Assembly: GCF_001908205.1 (NCBI RefSeq)
Contig: NZ_LGHL01000006.1
Location: 47,295 to 111,294 of the forward strand
Source of the DNA: Bradyrhizobium sp. NAS80.1
GTDB taxonomy: Bacteria > Pseudomonadota > Alphaproteobacteria > Rhizobiales > Xanthobacteraceae
Length of the DNA stretch: 64,000 bases
Direction of reading: 5' to 3'
Shown here: piece after piece, positions 17,992 through 27,034 of the stretch
Numbering within the stretch: position 1 is the first letter of the stretch
Layout of the letters: every line of letters starts with the position of its first letter
Position numbers and translations under genes: made by a program
Notes under the pieces: model-generated
The model's database searches: none
The model's input: only the letters and a program-made list of their open reading frames with translations
What the model was told of the DNA's origin: nothing

Positions 17992-18850
17992 TCTGGAGAT
18001 CCTGACGCTGCTGGAGTTGGCCGAGGGGAGCCCGAAAGACCGGGCCAGGCAACGCGCCGGCGCGCTGGCCGCGGCCACGGGCGGCGTCGCGCGATGGTTC
18101 GGCGCCATTGGGCAGAGATCCCTGCTGCTGCTCTTGTTTCTCGCCCTCTGGGAGACGGCGCCGCGTCTCGGTCTGATCGACCAGACGTTCCTGCCGCCGT
18201 TCTCCGAGGTGATTGCCGCGGGCTGGCAGCTCGCGCAGACCGGGGAGCTCTACGACGACGTCGGCGCCAGCCTGCTGCGCGCGCTCAGTGGCTTCCTGAT
18301 CGCTATTGCCCTGTTCGTGCCATTGGGTGTGCTGACGGGATGGTATGCACGGCTCGGCGATCTCCTCAACCAGATCATCGAAATCGCGCGCAACACGGCG
18401 CCGCTGGCGCTGCTGCCGGTCTTCATCCTGCTGCTGGGAATCGGCGAGCTCTCGAAGGTCTCGATGGTGATCTATAGCTGCGCCTGGCCGCTGCTGCTCA
18501 ATACGATCGCGGCCGTCCGCCAGGTCGATCCGCTGCTGGTCAAGTCGGCACGGACGATGGGCGCGACGCCAAGTCAGCTGTTTCGGAAGGTGATCCTGCC
18601 GGCGTCGCTGCCGACGATCTTCGTCGGCATTCGGCTCGCGAGCGCATCCGCGATGCTGGTGCTGGTGGCCTCCGAAATGGTCGGCGCGAAATCCGGTCTC
18701 GGCTATCTCATCATCAACAGCCAGTACAGCTTCCTGATCCCGCAGATGTATTTCGGCATCCTCGGCATCACCGTGATCGGCCTCGTCTTCAACGCGATCC
18801 TCGAGGCGCTGGAACGCCGCCTGATGCGCTGGAAGGCGCCAGCGATCTAA
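17984..18850 (+). CDS. ABC transporter permease (SsuC/TauC-like)
   Basis: A 288-residue inner-membrane permease with about six hydrophobic segments and the BPD-transporter EAA-type loop (VKSARTMGATPSQLFRKVILPASLP). The end LGITVIGLVFNAILEALERRLMRWK is typical of SsuC. It completes the importer begun at 16076. Its stop overlaps the stop of the convergent EpsC gene by four bases. Confidence 0.92.
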   Translation: MSNLEILTLLELAEGSPKDRARQRAGALAAATGGVARWFGAIGQRSLLLLLFLALWETAPRLGLIDQTFLPPFSEVIAAGWQLAQTGELYDDVGASLLRALSGFLIAIALFVPLGVLTGWYARLGDLLNQIIEIARNTAPLALLPVFILLLGIGELSKVSMVIYSCAWPLLLNTIAAVRQVDPLLVKSARTMGATPSQLFRKVILPASLPTIFVGIRLASASAMLVLVASEMVGAKSGLGYLIINSQYSFLIPQMYFGILGITVIGLVFNAILEALERRLMRWKAPAI

Positions 18851-19791
18851 CCTTGCTTGTTGCGGGCTGTTGCCTGCGTCACGACGCTGTTCGGCGGCAC
18901 GTCCTGGATCACCCAGACGTTGCCGCCGATGGTCGAGCCCCGGCCGATCGTGATCCGGCCGAGAATGGTAGCGCCGGCATAGATCACGACATCGTCCTCG
19001 ACGATCGGATGCCGCGCGTCGCCCTTGATCAGATGGCCATCGTCATCGGTCGGAAAGTGCCGCGCGCCGAGCGTCACGGCCTGATAGATCCGGACGTTGT
19101 CGCCAATGATAGCGGTCTCGCCGATGACGACGCCGGTACCATGATCGATGAAGAAGCCGGAGCCGATGCTTGCGCCGGGATGAATGTCGATGCCGGTCCT
19201 TGTGTGCGCGATCTCCGCGACCAGGCGAGCGATCAGGCGCGCGCCGAGCTGATGCAGAATGTGGGCAAGGCGATGGTGGATGATCGCAGTCATGCCGGGA
19301 TAGCCGATCAGGATCTCCGGAAAGTTCCTGGCGGCGGGGTCGCCGACGAAGGCGGCGCGGAGGTCGCTGATGATCAGCCCGCGCACATCGGCAAGCTGCG
19401 AGGCGAATCTGCGCGTCAGCCCGATTGCGTCCTCGCGCTGGAAGCCGGGTACGAGCTCGTCCCCGATGAAAAGCGCAGCGCGGTGAACCTGGTCGCAGAG
19501 GCCGTCGAGCGCGATGCTGAGGCGGTTGCCAACGAAATAGTCGATATTCTCGCCGTCGAGATCGAACTGGCCATAGTGGCGCGGGAACAGCGCTTCGGTG
19601 AGGCCGTCCAAGATCGTCTGGAGCGCCTCGCGCGAGGGCGCGCGGCGGGCCTCGCCATCCCTGCGGATACTGTGGGTCTCCTCGCGGGAGACGCGGAGCG
19701 CGGCGACGAGCTGCTCGAGCTGCCATCGCTTTTGTACCGGGCTATCGGGCCCGCTGTCGTCGGATGGTTTGCGAGGTAGTTCGTGCTTCAT
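18847..19791 (-). CDS. epsC: Serine O-acetyltransferase, EpsC type
   Basis: A 314-residue acetyltransferase: an N-terminal alpha-helical domain, then a left-handed beta-helix of hexapeptide repeats (TGIDIHPGASIGSGFFID, GTGVVIGETAIIGDNVRIYQ). It makes O-acetylserine from serine and acetyl-CoA, the carbon skeleton for cysteine. The long N-terminal domain and the HYGQFDLDGENIDYFVG segment place it in the EpsC subgroup. It ends the minus-strand operon with the flavin reductase and DszC-like genes, so cells would make acceptor for released sulfide when organosulfur is degraded. Confidence 0.9.
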   Translation of the reverse strand: MKHELPRKPSDDSGPDSPVQKRWQLEQLVAALRVSREETHSIRRDGEARRAPSREALQTILDGLTEALFPRHYGQFDLDGENIDYFVGNRLSIALDGLCDQVHRAALFIGDELVPGFQREDAIGLTRRFASQLADVRGLIISDLRAAFVGDPAARNFPEILIGYPGMTAIIHHRLAHILHQLGARLIARLVAEIAHTRTGIDIHPGASIGSGFFIDHGTGVVIGETAIIGDNVRIYQAVTLGARHFPTDDDGHLIKGDARHPIVEDDVVIYAGATILGRITIGRGSTIGGNVWVIQDVPPNSVVTQATARNKQG

Positions 19792-19797
19792 GCCGTC

Positions 19798-20370
19798 TTA
19801 CCTGACATGCGCCAGGGGAATGCTGATCTCGGCGAGAAGATCGAGATCGAAATCATGCTTGATCTCGATGTACTGGCCGTTCCAGTACACCAGCCCTGAG
19901 AGGTGGGGCGACAGCTCGAAGCTCAAAAGACTGCCGACGATGATTCCGTGGGAATAGCGCTCGATGATCTCCTCGACCCGGCATTCCACGGTCGCCAGCG
20001 AGTTTCCAAGGAGCGGCACGCCCGAGGTCCCGGCAGACCAGGCAATGCCCTCGAAGCGCTGTGGTCCCTTGAGGCGGCCGTTGCTGAAGCGGTCCGCCAG
20101 ATCCTGCTGGTCTGAACCGAGGATGTTCACGCCGAATGTCCCGAAGCGCTCGATCAGCGCGAAGGATGACGCCTGGCGGTTGACGCTGACCAGCACGCGC
20201 GGTGGACTTGCGCTTAAGGAGGTCAGGGACGTCACCGTCATCCCCGTAATGTCGTCGTCACGCCCGGCGGTGATGATGCTAACGCCGCCGGCGAGGCGGC
20301 GCATGACCCCGCGGAACTGTCGTTCGATCTCGTTGCTGTCAGTGACGAGATGGATGTCGGATCTTCCCAT
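19798..20370 (-). CDS. Flavin reductase family protein (FMN/FAD reductase component)
   Basis: A 190-residue flavin reductase-like protein: FRGVMRRLAGGVSIITAGRD, then MTVTSLTSLSASPPRVLVSVNR and FGVNILGSDQQDLADRFS. It supplies reduced FMN or FAD to two-component monooxygenases. The start at 20370 (MGRSDIHLVTD) follows GGAGGAAC; an upstream in-frame start at 20409 is less likely. It lies 42 bp downstream of the DszC-like gene and 6 bp upstream of epsC and is the only clear flavin reductase in the window, so it may serve all four LLM monooxygenases. Confidence 0.9.
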   Translation of the reverse strand: MGRSDIHLVTDSNEIERQFRGVMRRLAGGVSIITAGRDDDITGMTVTSLTSLSASPPRVLVSVNRQASSFALIERFGTFGVNILGSDQQDLADRFSNGRLKGPQRFEGIAWSAGTSGVPLLGNSLATVECRVEEIIERYSHGIIVGSLLSFELSPHLSGLVYWNGQYIEIKHDFDLDLLAEISIPLAHVR

Positions 20371-20412
20371 ATCCGTTCCTCCGTGCGGCGGACCCTCGCG
20401 CGCCGGCATGTC

Positions 20413-21645
20413 CTAGAAGAAGCCCTTTGCCGGCAATGGCGTGCCGTTGATCTCGTGTTCGCCAATCGAACGCGCCTTGTAGGTGGTCGGATTGTGCGAG
20501 GAGAGCGTTCGCGCATTGCGCCAGTGACGGTCGAAATTGGTGACCTTCTTCGTCGCCGAGGCGCCGCCGACATCGAACAGCAGGCTGCCGCCGCGGATCG
20601 CGAAATCATCAGCGATGATCTTGGCCTTGGCCGAGAGCAGCGCGGCGGTGTGCGCGGCCTCCGTGGCGTTTGACGCGCCGGCGTCGAATGCGTCGGTCGC
20701 GACATCCAGCGCTTCGGCGGCGGCAAGCACGACCGTCTCGGCCGCAAAGGCGCCGCTGGCAATCTGGCCGACCGTCTGCTGCAGAAGGGGATCATCGGTC
20801 GGGATTTCGGTCGGCGCATAGTAGAACGTGCGCTTGCGCGAGCGCACCAGCGCGGTGGCGTCGCGCAAGGTCGCCCGGGCGATGCCCGCGACGATCGCGG
20901 TCAGGAAGAGCTGGGCAAGCGTGTTGGAATAGGGGACGCCATAACCGCCGTCGGGCGTGTCGAACACCACCTCCTGCCGCTTGACCTTGACGTTACGGAA
21001 GTGGGTCGTGCCGGTGGCCGTGAGCCGCTGCCCGAGGCCGTCCCAATCGTCGACCAGCTCGATGCCCTCGCGCTTGATCGGAACGATCGTCGCGCCGGTT
21101 GAACCGGACGGATCGGCGGCGCGCACCAGGACGTAATCGGAGTACAGCGTGCCGGTGCTGTAATATTTGGTGCCGTTCAGCAGGTAGTCGCCGTTACCGT
21201 CGGGCGTGAAGGTCGTCCCCGGCGTCACATTGCCGACGCGCGGGCTTTCGAGCTCGGTGGTGGCGAGCCCGATGATCGCACCTTCGGCGACCGCCTTCTG
21301 CCAATCGCGGCTCTGCTCGTCCTTGGGCGTGCGCACCAGCCGCTCAACCACGCTGAAATGGTTACGGAGGATATGGGCCACGTTGGCGTCGGCCTCGCCG
21401 AGGCGGATGACGAAGGCGAAGAGGTCGCGGATCGTGCTGCCGGCACCGCCCGCAGCGGTGGGCAGCCGCAAGGCGCCGAGGCGGGCGTGGCGAATGAGGT
21501 CGATGACCTCGAAGGGCAGCACGCGGTCGCGCTCGCGCGCGCTCGCACCCTCGGCGATCTGGTTGAGCAGCGCCTCCAACTCCGGTGAGCCGGTCTTGAG
21601 CGGCTCGGATGTCGTCAAAGAGGGGGCAGAAACGGTCTTGTTCAT
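20413..21645 (-). CDS. Acyl-CoA dehydrogenase-fold monooxygenase (DszC/SfnC-like)
   Basis: A 410-residue protein of the acyl-CoA dehydrogenase fold without an obvious catalytic Glu context for acyl-CoA. Segments such as RLGEADANVAHILRNHF, TGTLYSDYVLVRA, GLGQRLTATGTTHFRNVKV and SLLFDVGGASATKK match the DszC/SfnB-SfnC group, which uses reduced flavin to oxygenate S or N atoms. ATG 21645 (MNKTVSAPSL) is preferred over the GTG at 21663. Between an SsuABC-type importer and a flavin reductase, it is a likely sulfur-oxygenating or sulfone-cleaving step. Confidence 0.88.
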   Translation of the reverse strand: MNKTVSAPSLTTSEPLKTGSPELEALLNQIAEGASARERDRVLPFEVIDLIRHARLGALRLPTAAGGAGSTIRDLFAFVIRLGEADANVAHILRNHFSVVERLVRTPKDEQSRDWQKAVAEGAIIGLATTELESPRVGNVTPGTTFTPDGNGDYLLNGTKYYSTGTLYSDYVLVRAADPSGSTGATIVPIKREGIELVDDWDGLGQRLTATGTTHFRNVKVKRQEVVFDTPDGGYGVPYSNTLAQLFLTAIVAGIARATLRDATALVRSRKRTFYYAPTEIPTDDPLLQQTVGQIASGAFAAETVVLAAAEALDVATDAFDAGASNATEAAHTAALLSAKAKIIADDFAIRGGSLLFDVGGASATKKVTNFDRHWRNARTLSSHNPTTYKARSIGEHEINGTPLPAKGFF

Positions 21646-21667
21646 GATTGGCCTGTTGGTCACGTTC

Positions 21668-22672
21668 TCAGAGCTGGGCGAGATGGTCGGTCACCTTGAC
21701 CGGCTCGGGCAAAACCTTGCGGGCGACGAGCCAGTCGGCAGCCTTTTGCAGCTCGCTGATGAACCGCTCGTCGTTGACGGCGAAGTAGCGGTACTGGCGC
21801 TTCAGCGCGATGAACTGGTCGCGGACCTCGTCGCTGTACTTGCCCGCCTTCTGGGCGATGTACTCGGCGTCCTTGCCGTTCTCCGAGATCCACTTCCCTT
21901 CGGCGCGGAACGCATCGTTCACGGCGCGGACGAGAGCCGGATTGTCGGTCGCGAATTTGCGGGTGGTGAGGTAGGACGTGTAGTCGATCTGGAAGTCGAG
22001 GTCGCGGCCCTCCAGGAAGATGTCATGCGCCTTGTATTCGAGGCGCGCGATATCGACGCCCGGGCTCCACATCGACCAGGCGTCGACCTTGCCGGAGGCG
22101 AGCGCCGGCGCCGCATCCGGCGGATTGAGATAGACGAACTTGACCGCGGAGCGGTCGACCTTGTGTTTCTCGAGCGCGGCAACCAGCAGGAATTCGCCGA
22201 GCCCGGAGCGGTTGACCGCGACCGATTTGCCGACGAGATCCTCCACCTTGTCGATGCCGGACCCGTCCTTGGCGATGATCGCGGTCGTGCGTGGCTCGTA
22301 GACCACGAACTGCGTGAACACCAGGGGTGAGCCGGCGATGATTGCGGCCAGCGCCGGGGTGGTGCTGCCGCCGAAGCTAAAATCCGCGCTGCCGCCCGTC
22401 ACTGCCTGGAGGGTCGGCGCATGATTCGGGAAAGGCCCGAGCCATTCGACCTTGATGCCGTCCTTGGCCAAGACCTTCTCGAACTCGCCGCGCTCCTTGG
22501 CGATCAGGTTGAGGCCGCTGAGGCCCCAGGTCAGGCGGACCGTGTCCGTAGTGCGGCCAGTCGCGGCCTCGGCGAAATCACCGATGTTCATGCCGGCGAG
22601 GGCGCCTACGCCGAAGGCCGCGGTGCCGAGAAAGCTGCGCCGGGACGGCTTGGCGATGGGAGAGTCAGACAT
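21668..22672 (-). CDS. Aliphatic sulfonate-type ABC transporter substrate-binding protein (SsuA-like)
   Basis: A 334-residue binding protein with a twin-arginine type leader (KPSRRSFLGTAAFG) and the SsuA pattern: VRLTWGLSGLNLIAKERGEF, GGSADFSFGGSTTPALAA, GKSVAVNRSGLGEFLLV and VDAWSMWSPGVD. A Tat leader on a binding protein is unusual but known in this family. It is the third gene of a minus-strand operon permease-ATPase-binding protein (24284 to 21668), just upstream of the DszC-like enzyme. Confidence 0.9.
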   Translation of the reverse strand: MSDSPIAKPSRRSFLGTAAFGVGALAGMNIGDFAEAATGRTTDTVRLTWGLSGLNLIAKERGEFEKVLAKDGIKVEWLGPFPNHAPTLQAVTGGSADFSFGGSTTPALAAIIAGSPLVFTQFVVYEPRTTAIIAKDGSGIDKVEDLVGKSVAVNRSGLGEFLLVAALEKHKVDRSAVKFVYLNPPDAAPALASGKVDAWSMWSPGVDIARLEYKAHDIFLEGRDLDFQIDYTSYLTTRKFATDNPALVRAVNDAFRAEGKWISENGKDAEYIAQKAGKYSDEVRDQFIALKRQYRYFAVNDERFISELQKAADWLVARKVLPEPVKVTDHLAQL

Positions 22673-22689
22673 ACGGGCCTTCCGGTGAA

Positions 22690-23406
22690 TTAGTGGGAGG
22701 AATGAGAATTCACGCCGAGCTCGCCGAGGAGCTCGCTACGCGAAATGGGTGTCGAGCTGCCGCGCGCGACGCGGTGCTCGTAAGCAATGGCGCCGTTCCG
22801 CATCACCAGGATGCGGTCGGCCAAAGCAATGGCTTCGTCGACGTCGTGGGTGACGAGCAGCACGCCCGGCTGATGATTGGCGACGAGCTCATGCATGCGA
22901 ATGCGGGTGAGCGCGTCCAGCGCGGCAAAGGGCTCGTCGAGGAGCAGAAGCTCGGGCTGCTGCACCAGCGCGCGGGCCAGAGCGACACGCTGGGCCTGTC
23001 CGCCGGAGAGGTTGCGCGGCCAGTCGTCGAGACGGTCGCCGAGGCCGACCTCGGTCAGCGCTTCGGCGGCACGTTCGCGTGCGTCCGGCGTCTGCAAGCC
23101 AAGCGCGACGTTGCGCCAGAGGCTGTCCCAGGGCAAAAGCCGGTGTTCCTGGAACACCACGGCCGGCCGGCGCGGCGCCACGATGCGACCGCCCTGAATG
23201 GCATCGAGACCCGCAAGTGCTCTCAGCAAGGTGGTCTTGCCGCAACCGCTCTCGCCTAGCAGGGCGACGAACTCGCCCCGCTCGATGCGCAGGTTCAGCC
23301 TTTCGATGACCACGCGATTGCCGTAGCTGCGCAGGAGGTTGCTGACGACAACGGCCGGCCCAGTCTCGAATGAGGCGGGTGACAACGATGCGACATGGGC
23401 GTTCAT
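22690..23406 (-). CDS. ABC transporter ATP-binding protein (SsuB-like)
   Basis: A 238-residue ATPase with Walker A GESGCGKTT, Q-loop QEHRLLPWDSLWRN, signature LSGGQAQRVALARALVQQP, Walker [13 protein letters not shown] and the H-loop in VTHDVDEAI. The WDSLWRNVALGL segment is typical of SsuB. Its ATG overlaps the permease stop (ATGA), indicating coupling. Confidence 0.93.
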   Translation of the reverse strand: MNAHVASLSPASFETGPAVVVSNLLRSYGNRVVIERLNLRIERGEFVALLGESGCGKTTLLRALAGLDAIQGGRIVAPRRPAVVFQEHRLLPWDSLWRNVALGLQTPDARERAAEALTEVGLGDRLDDWPRNLSGGQAQRVALARALVQQPELLLLDEPFAALDALTRIRMHELVANHQPGVLLVTHDVDEAIALADRILVMRNGAIAYEHRVARGSSTPISRSELLGELGVNSHSSH

Positions 23407-24284
23407 CGTGCCGCTCCGTAGTTCGGATGCCAGGCCAGCAGGCGCCGTTCGAGGAAACGCGCGATCCCATCAGCCGCGACGCCGATCAGGGCGTAGATCA
23501 CGATGGTCAGCACGATCACGTCGGTGCGCAGGAATTCACGTGCGTCCATCGCGAGAAAGCCGATGCCCGACTGCGCGCCGATGGTTTCCGCCACGACCAG
23601 CGCGAGCCATGCCGTTGCCAGCGCATAGCGGACCCCGGTCAGGATCGACGGCAACGCGCCGGGCAGGATGATCCGGCGGATCAGCTGAACGGAGTTCAGG
23701 CCCTGCACGCGCCCGAGCTCGAGTAGCTTGGGGTCCACCTGTCGAATGCCGAGCACGGTATTGATGTAGATCGGAAAGGTGACGCCAAGTGCGACAAGGA
23801 AGATCTTTTGCGTTTCGCCGACGCCGAGCCAGACGATGACCAGGGGCAGGACCGCGAGAAACGGAATGGCCCGGATCATCTGGACGCTGCGATCGATTGC
23901 TGCTTCCGCGATCCTGGAGAATCCGACGAGAATGCCGAGCGTCGCACCGACCGCTGTGCCGATCACAAATCCCGACGCTGCGCGCAGCAGGCTGACGCCG
24001 AGATCGTTCAGGAGCGTTCCGGTGGTCGCGAGCTTGAATGCGGTCCGGATCACCTTGCTGGGGGCGGGAAGCACGTGTGGTGAGAGAAATCCCGCCTGCG
24101 CCAGCCAGTCCCAGACGACGACCAGCACCACGGGCGCGAGCCATGACAGGAGCTGAAGGCCACGTGCGCCAAGCTTGCTTTTCGCCGAAGCCGGAGCGCG
24201 TGCGACTTCACTGCTGCGCGACGACGGTCCTCCCTCCGCGCCAATCGCGGTGCGGTCGATGTCGCTCAGTTCGATATTGCTCAA
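23403..24284 (-). CDS. ABC transporter permease (SsuC-like)
   Basis: A permease with about six membrane segments, FLSPHVLPAPSKVIRTAF after the first helix, and the EAA-type loop LELGRVQGLNSVQLIRRIILPGALP. I place the start at TTG 24284 (LSNIELSDIDRT), preceded by AACGAGG; an ATG at 24401 would add 39 residues without family similarity. It is the first gene of the operon and is divergent from the LLM gene at 24541 across a 256-bp region that should hold both promoters. Confidence 0.88.
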   Translation of the reverse strand: MSNIELSDIDRTAIGAEGGPSSRSSEVARAPASAKSKLGARGLQLLSWLAPVVLVVVWDWLAQAGFLSPHVLPAPSKVIRTAFKLATTGTLLNDLGVSLLRAASGFVIGTAVGATLGILVGFSRIAEAAIDRSVQMIRAIPFLAVLPLVIVWLGVGETQKIFLVALGVTFPIYINTVLGIRQVDPKLLELGRVQGLNSVQLIRRIILPGALPSILTGVRYALATAWLALVVAETIGAQSGIGFLAMDAREFLRTDVIVLTIVIYALIGVAADGIARFLERRLLAWHPNYGAAR

Positions 24285-24540
24285 GACGCGAAACCTCGTT
24301 TCACGCGCTGCATTCGATGCAGGCCGTGTGACGCCAATGACTTGTTGTCCCGATAAAATGTCCCACGAAATCGGGTCGACAGAAATAGAGCGGTATTTCA
24401 ATTGTCATCCGCTCCGGAGTGATCTGCTGTCGTCGCGGCGCGGATGCGCGACAAAGAAAATCTTTTGCTGTCCGTCTGCTTGATCTTGCGCCAGGCATTG
24501 GCGACAACGCGCGAGATCAGGGCATTCACGGGAGAGCACG

Positions 24541-25632
24541 ATGACGACCGCACCGATTCGCTTCGGCATCTGGGCGCTGGTGCACGGGCCCCGTGCTGCG
24601 CATCAGGATCCGGAAGAACCCTATGATGCCTCCTGGGAGCGCAATCGTGATCTGATCCTTGCAGCCGAGGAGCTCGGCTACGACTCGACATTGATCGCGC
24701 AGCACACGATCAATCCTCACCAGGAGGATCTTGACCAGCTCGAAGCCTGGAGCGCTGCGGCAGCGGTTGCGGCGCTGACCAAGCGGATCGAGATCATCGC
24801 CGCCATCAAGCCGTATCTCTATCATCCCGTGGTGCTGGCCAAGCTGGCGCTGGGGATCGAGAACATCAGCCGCGGCCGCTTTGCAATCAATCTGGTCAAT
24901 GCCTGGAACCGGCCCGAACTGGAGAAGGCTGGGATCGGATTTCCCGAGCATGACGCGCGCTATGCCTATGGCAAGGAGTGGATCTCCGTGGTGTCCCGCT
25001 TGATGGAGGGTGAGCGCCTCAATTTCAGCGGCGATCATTTCAGCGTCTCGGACTATGCGCTGCGACCGACCAGCCTCTATCGGAAGCGTCCTGCCATCTA
25101 CGTGGGAGGGGAATCCGAGCCGGCGCGCGATCTGGTCGCCGGCCATGGCGACGTCTGGTTCATCAACGGCCAGCCGCTCGACGATGTCGCCGGCCTGATC
25201 GCCGACGTCGCGGCCCGTCCGCGCGGTTCGGCGCCACCCTTGCGTTTCGGTCTGTCCGCCTTTGTCGTCGCACGCGAAACCCGAGAGGAGGCGCAAGCCG
25301 CCCATGAGCGGCTGCTCAGCCTTGCCGCAAAGGATGCGCCGATGAAAGCGATCCAGAAACAGAACACGGACCCGAAGGTCGTGATGATGCAGACCATGCA
25401 GAAGACGCCGCGGGTCGGCAGCAACGGTGGCACGGCCGCCGGGCTGGTCGGCAGTTACGACGAGGTCGCGGCACGTATCGAGGCGTTCCATGCTGCGGGC
25501 ATCGAACTCTTCATGCTGCAATTCCAGCCCTTCGAGGCCGAGATGCGACGCTTCGCAGAGGAGATCATCCCCCGCGTCCGGGCGAGACAGTCGGACGGGC
25601 CGTCCGGGAGGTTCGTCCGGTCGCTGAGGTAA
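24541..25632 (+). CDS. LLM class flavin-dependent oxidoreductase (SsuD/SfnG-like)
   Basis: A 363-residue FMNH2-dependent monooxygenase of the short LLM type: IRFGIWALVHGPR, AEELGYDSTLIAQHT, IEIIAAIKPYLYHPVVLAK, GRFAINLVNAWN and the C-terminal GIELFMLQFQPFEAEM. This is the alkanesulfonate (SsuD) and dimethylsulfone (SfnG) monooxygenase group, which cleaves C-S bonds to release sulfite or sulfinate. It is divergent from an SsuABC-type importer. Its stop and that of the next LLM gene on the other strand are only one base apart. Confidence 0.9.
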   Translation: MTTAPIRFGIWALVHGPRAAHQDPEEPYDASWERNRDLILAAEELGYDSTLIAQHTINPHQEDLDQLEAWSAAAAVAALTKRIEIIAAIKPYLYHPVVLAKLALGIENISRGRFAINLVNAWNRPELEKAGIGFPEHDARYAYGKEWISVVSRLMEGERLNFSGDHFSVSDYALRPTSLYRKRPAIYVGGESEPARDLVAGHGDVWFINGQPLDDVAGLIADVAARPRGSAPPLRFGLSAFVVARETREEAQAAHERLLSLAAKDAPMKAIQKQNTDPKVVMMQTMQKTPRVGSNGGTAAGLVGSYDEVAARIEAFHAAGIELFMLQFQPFEAEMRRFAEEIIPRVRARQSDGPSGRFVRSLR

Positions 25633-25633
25633 C

Positions 25634-26974
25634 TCAGGCCGAAGCGACTTCCGGGGCTCGCCTCGCAAAGCGGCTCGGCGGCCGCGGCAGACCAAAATGG
25701 TCGCGTAACGTCGTGCCTGCGTATTCGGTGCGGAACAATCCGCGCTTCTGCAGGATCGGCACAACGGTGTCGACGAAGGTCTCTAACCCCGTCGGCAGAA
25801 CATCCGGCATCAGGTTGAAGCCGTCCGCGGCACCGGCGCTGAACCAGGCCTCGATATCGTCTGCAATCTGCTCCGGTGTGCCCACGATGATGCGATGACC
25901 AACGCCGCCACCGAGGGCGCGGATCAATTGGCGGACGGTGAGGTTGCCGCGCCGGGCGATGTTCACGGTGCCCTGGAACATGGTGTGATTGGCGTTCGCC
26001 GGAAGCGGCAGCGGATCGGGAAGCGGCTTGTCGAGCTCGAGCAAGGCAGGGTCGATCTGAAGCGTGCCGGCGAGCCGCGCCAGGCTGTATTCGATCGGGA
26101 CCAGCTCCCAGAGCTCATCCTGCCGCCGCTTTGCCTCGGCCTCGGTGCTGCCGATGACTGTGGCAAGTCCGGGCAGGGTGACGATGGAATCTCCGGAACG
26201 CCCGTAAGCCGCCGCACGCGTGCGCAGATCGCGCGCATAGGCAACACCTTCCTCGATCGACTGCGCCAGCGTGAACACGGCTTCAGCGTAGGCGGCCGCG
26301 AAGTCGCGGCCGTCGCTTGAGCCGCCCGCCTGCACCGTGACTGGCCGCCCCTGCGGCGAGCGCGGCACGTTCAGCGGCCCCGCCACCGAATAATACGGGC
26401 CACGATGCGCGATCGGATGCACTTTCGACGTATCGACAAACCGCGCGCTCGCCTTGTCGCCGACGAAGGCGTCGTCCTCCCAGCTGTCGAACAGCGCGTG
26501 GACGATTTCCGTGAATTCCTTGGCGCGCTCGTAGCGGGCCTTGTGCTCCACTGCACCCGTGAGGCCGAAGTTGCGGCTTGAAGCGGTATCCGCGGTCGTG
26601 ACCGCGTTCCATCCCGAACGGCCGCCACTGGCATGGTCGAGCGTCACGAAGCGGCGCGCGATGTTGTAGGGTTCGTTATATGTCGTGGACACGGTGCCGA
26701 TCAGGCCGACGTGCTTTGTCGCGGCGGCGACTGTGGCCAGAATGATGGTCGGCTCGAGCGAGGTGAACGACCGGTAGTCGATGCGATCGTTTACGGCCGG
26801 GGAATCCGCGAGAAAGATCGCGTCGAGCTTGCCGCGCTCCGCAATCTGCGCCACTCGCACGTAATGGCCGAGATCGAAGAAGGCGCGCGGATCGCTCTCC
26901 GGCAGTCGCCAGGCCGATGGATAGACGCCGGAATGGAGCAGGTTGACGTTCAGGTGCAATTGGCGTTGCGGCAT
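25634..26974 (-). CDS. LLM class flavin-dependent monooxygenase, NtaA/SnaA/DszA family
   Basis: A 446-residue long-type LLM protein closely similar in layout to the 10796-12139 product: LHLNVNLLHSG, FLADSPAVNDRIDYR, GTVSTTYNEPYNIARRF, GRSGWNAVTTADTASSRNFG, RPVTVQAGGSSDGRDFAA and ADGFNLMPDVLPTG. It needs reduced flavin from a partner. An SsuA-like binding protein gene lies 60 bp upstream on the same strand, so the two probably form a transcription unit for import and cleavage of one organosulfur compound. Confidence 0.92.
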   Translation of the reverse strand: MPQRQLHLNVNLLHSGVYPSAWRLPESDPRAFFDLGHYVRVAQIAERGKLDAIFLADSPAVNDRIDYRSFTSLEPTIILATVAAATKHVGLIGTVSTTYNEPYNIARRFVTLDHASGGRSGWNAVTTADTASSRNFGLTGAVEHKARYERAKEFTEIVHALFDSWEDDAFVGDKASARFVDTSKVHPIAHRGPYYSVAGPLNVPRSPQGRPVTVQAGGSSDGRDFAAAYAEAVFTLAQSIEEGVAYARDLRTRAAAYGRSGDSIVTLPGLATVIGSTEAEAKRRQDELWELVPIEYSLARLAGTLQIDPALLELDKPLPDPLPLPANANHTMFQGTVNIARRGNLTVRQLIRALGGGVGHRIIVGTPEQIADDIEAWFSAGAADGFNLMPDVLPTGLETFVDTVVPILQKRGLFRTEYAGTTLRDHFGLPRPPSRFARRAPEVASA

Positions 26975-27034
26975 TTGAATTCCAGAGGTCAGCGTGTTGT
27001 CCGATCACGGTACGCAGCAAGGCGGGTAACCTGA

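Noticed and set aside
24285..24401. Extending the SsuC-like permease to the ATG at 24401
   Set aside because: The added 39 residues do not resemble permease N-termini. A TTG at 24284 with AACGAGG upstream gives a normal length.
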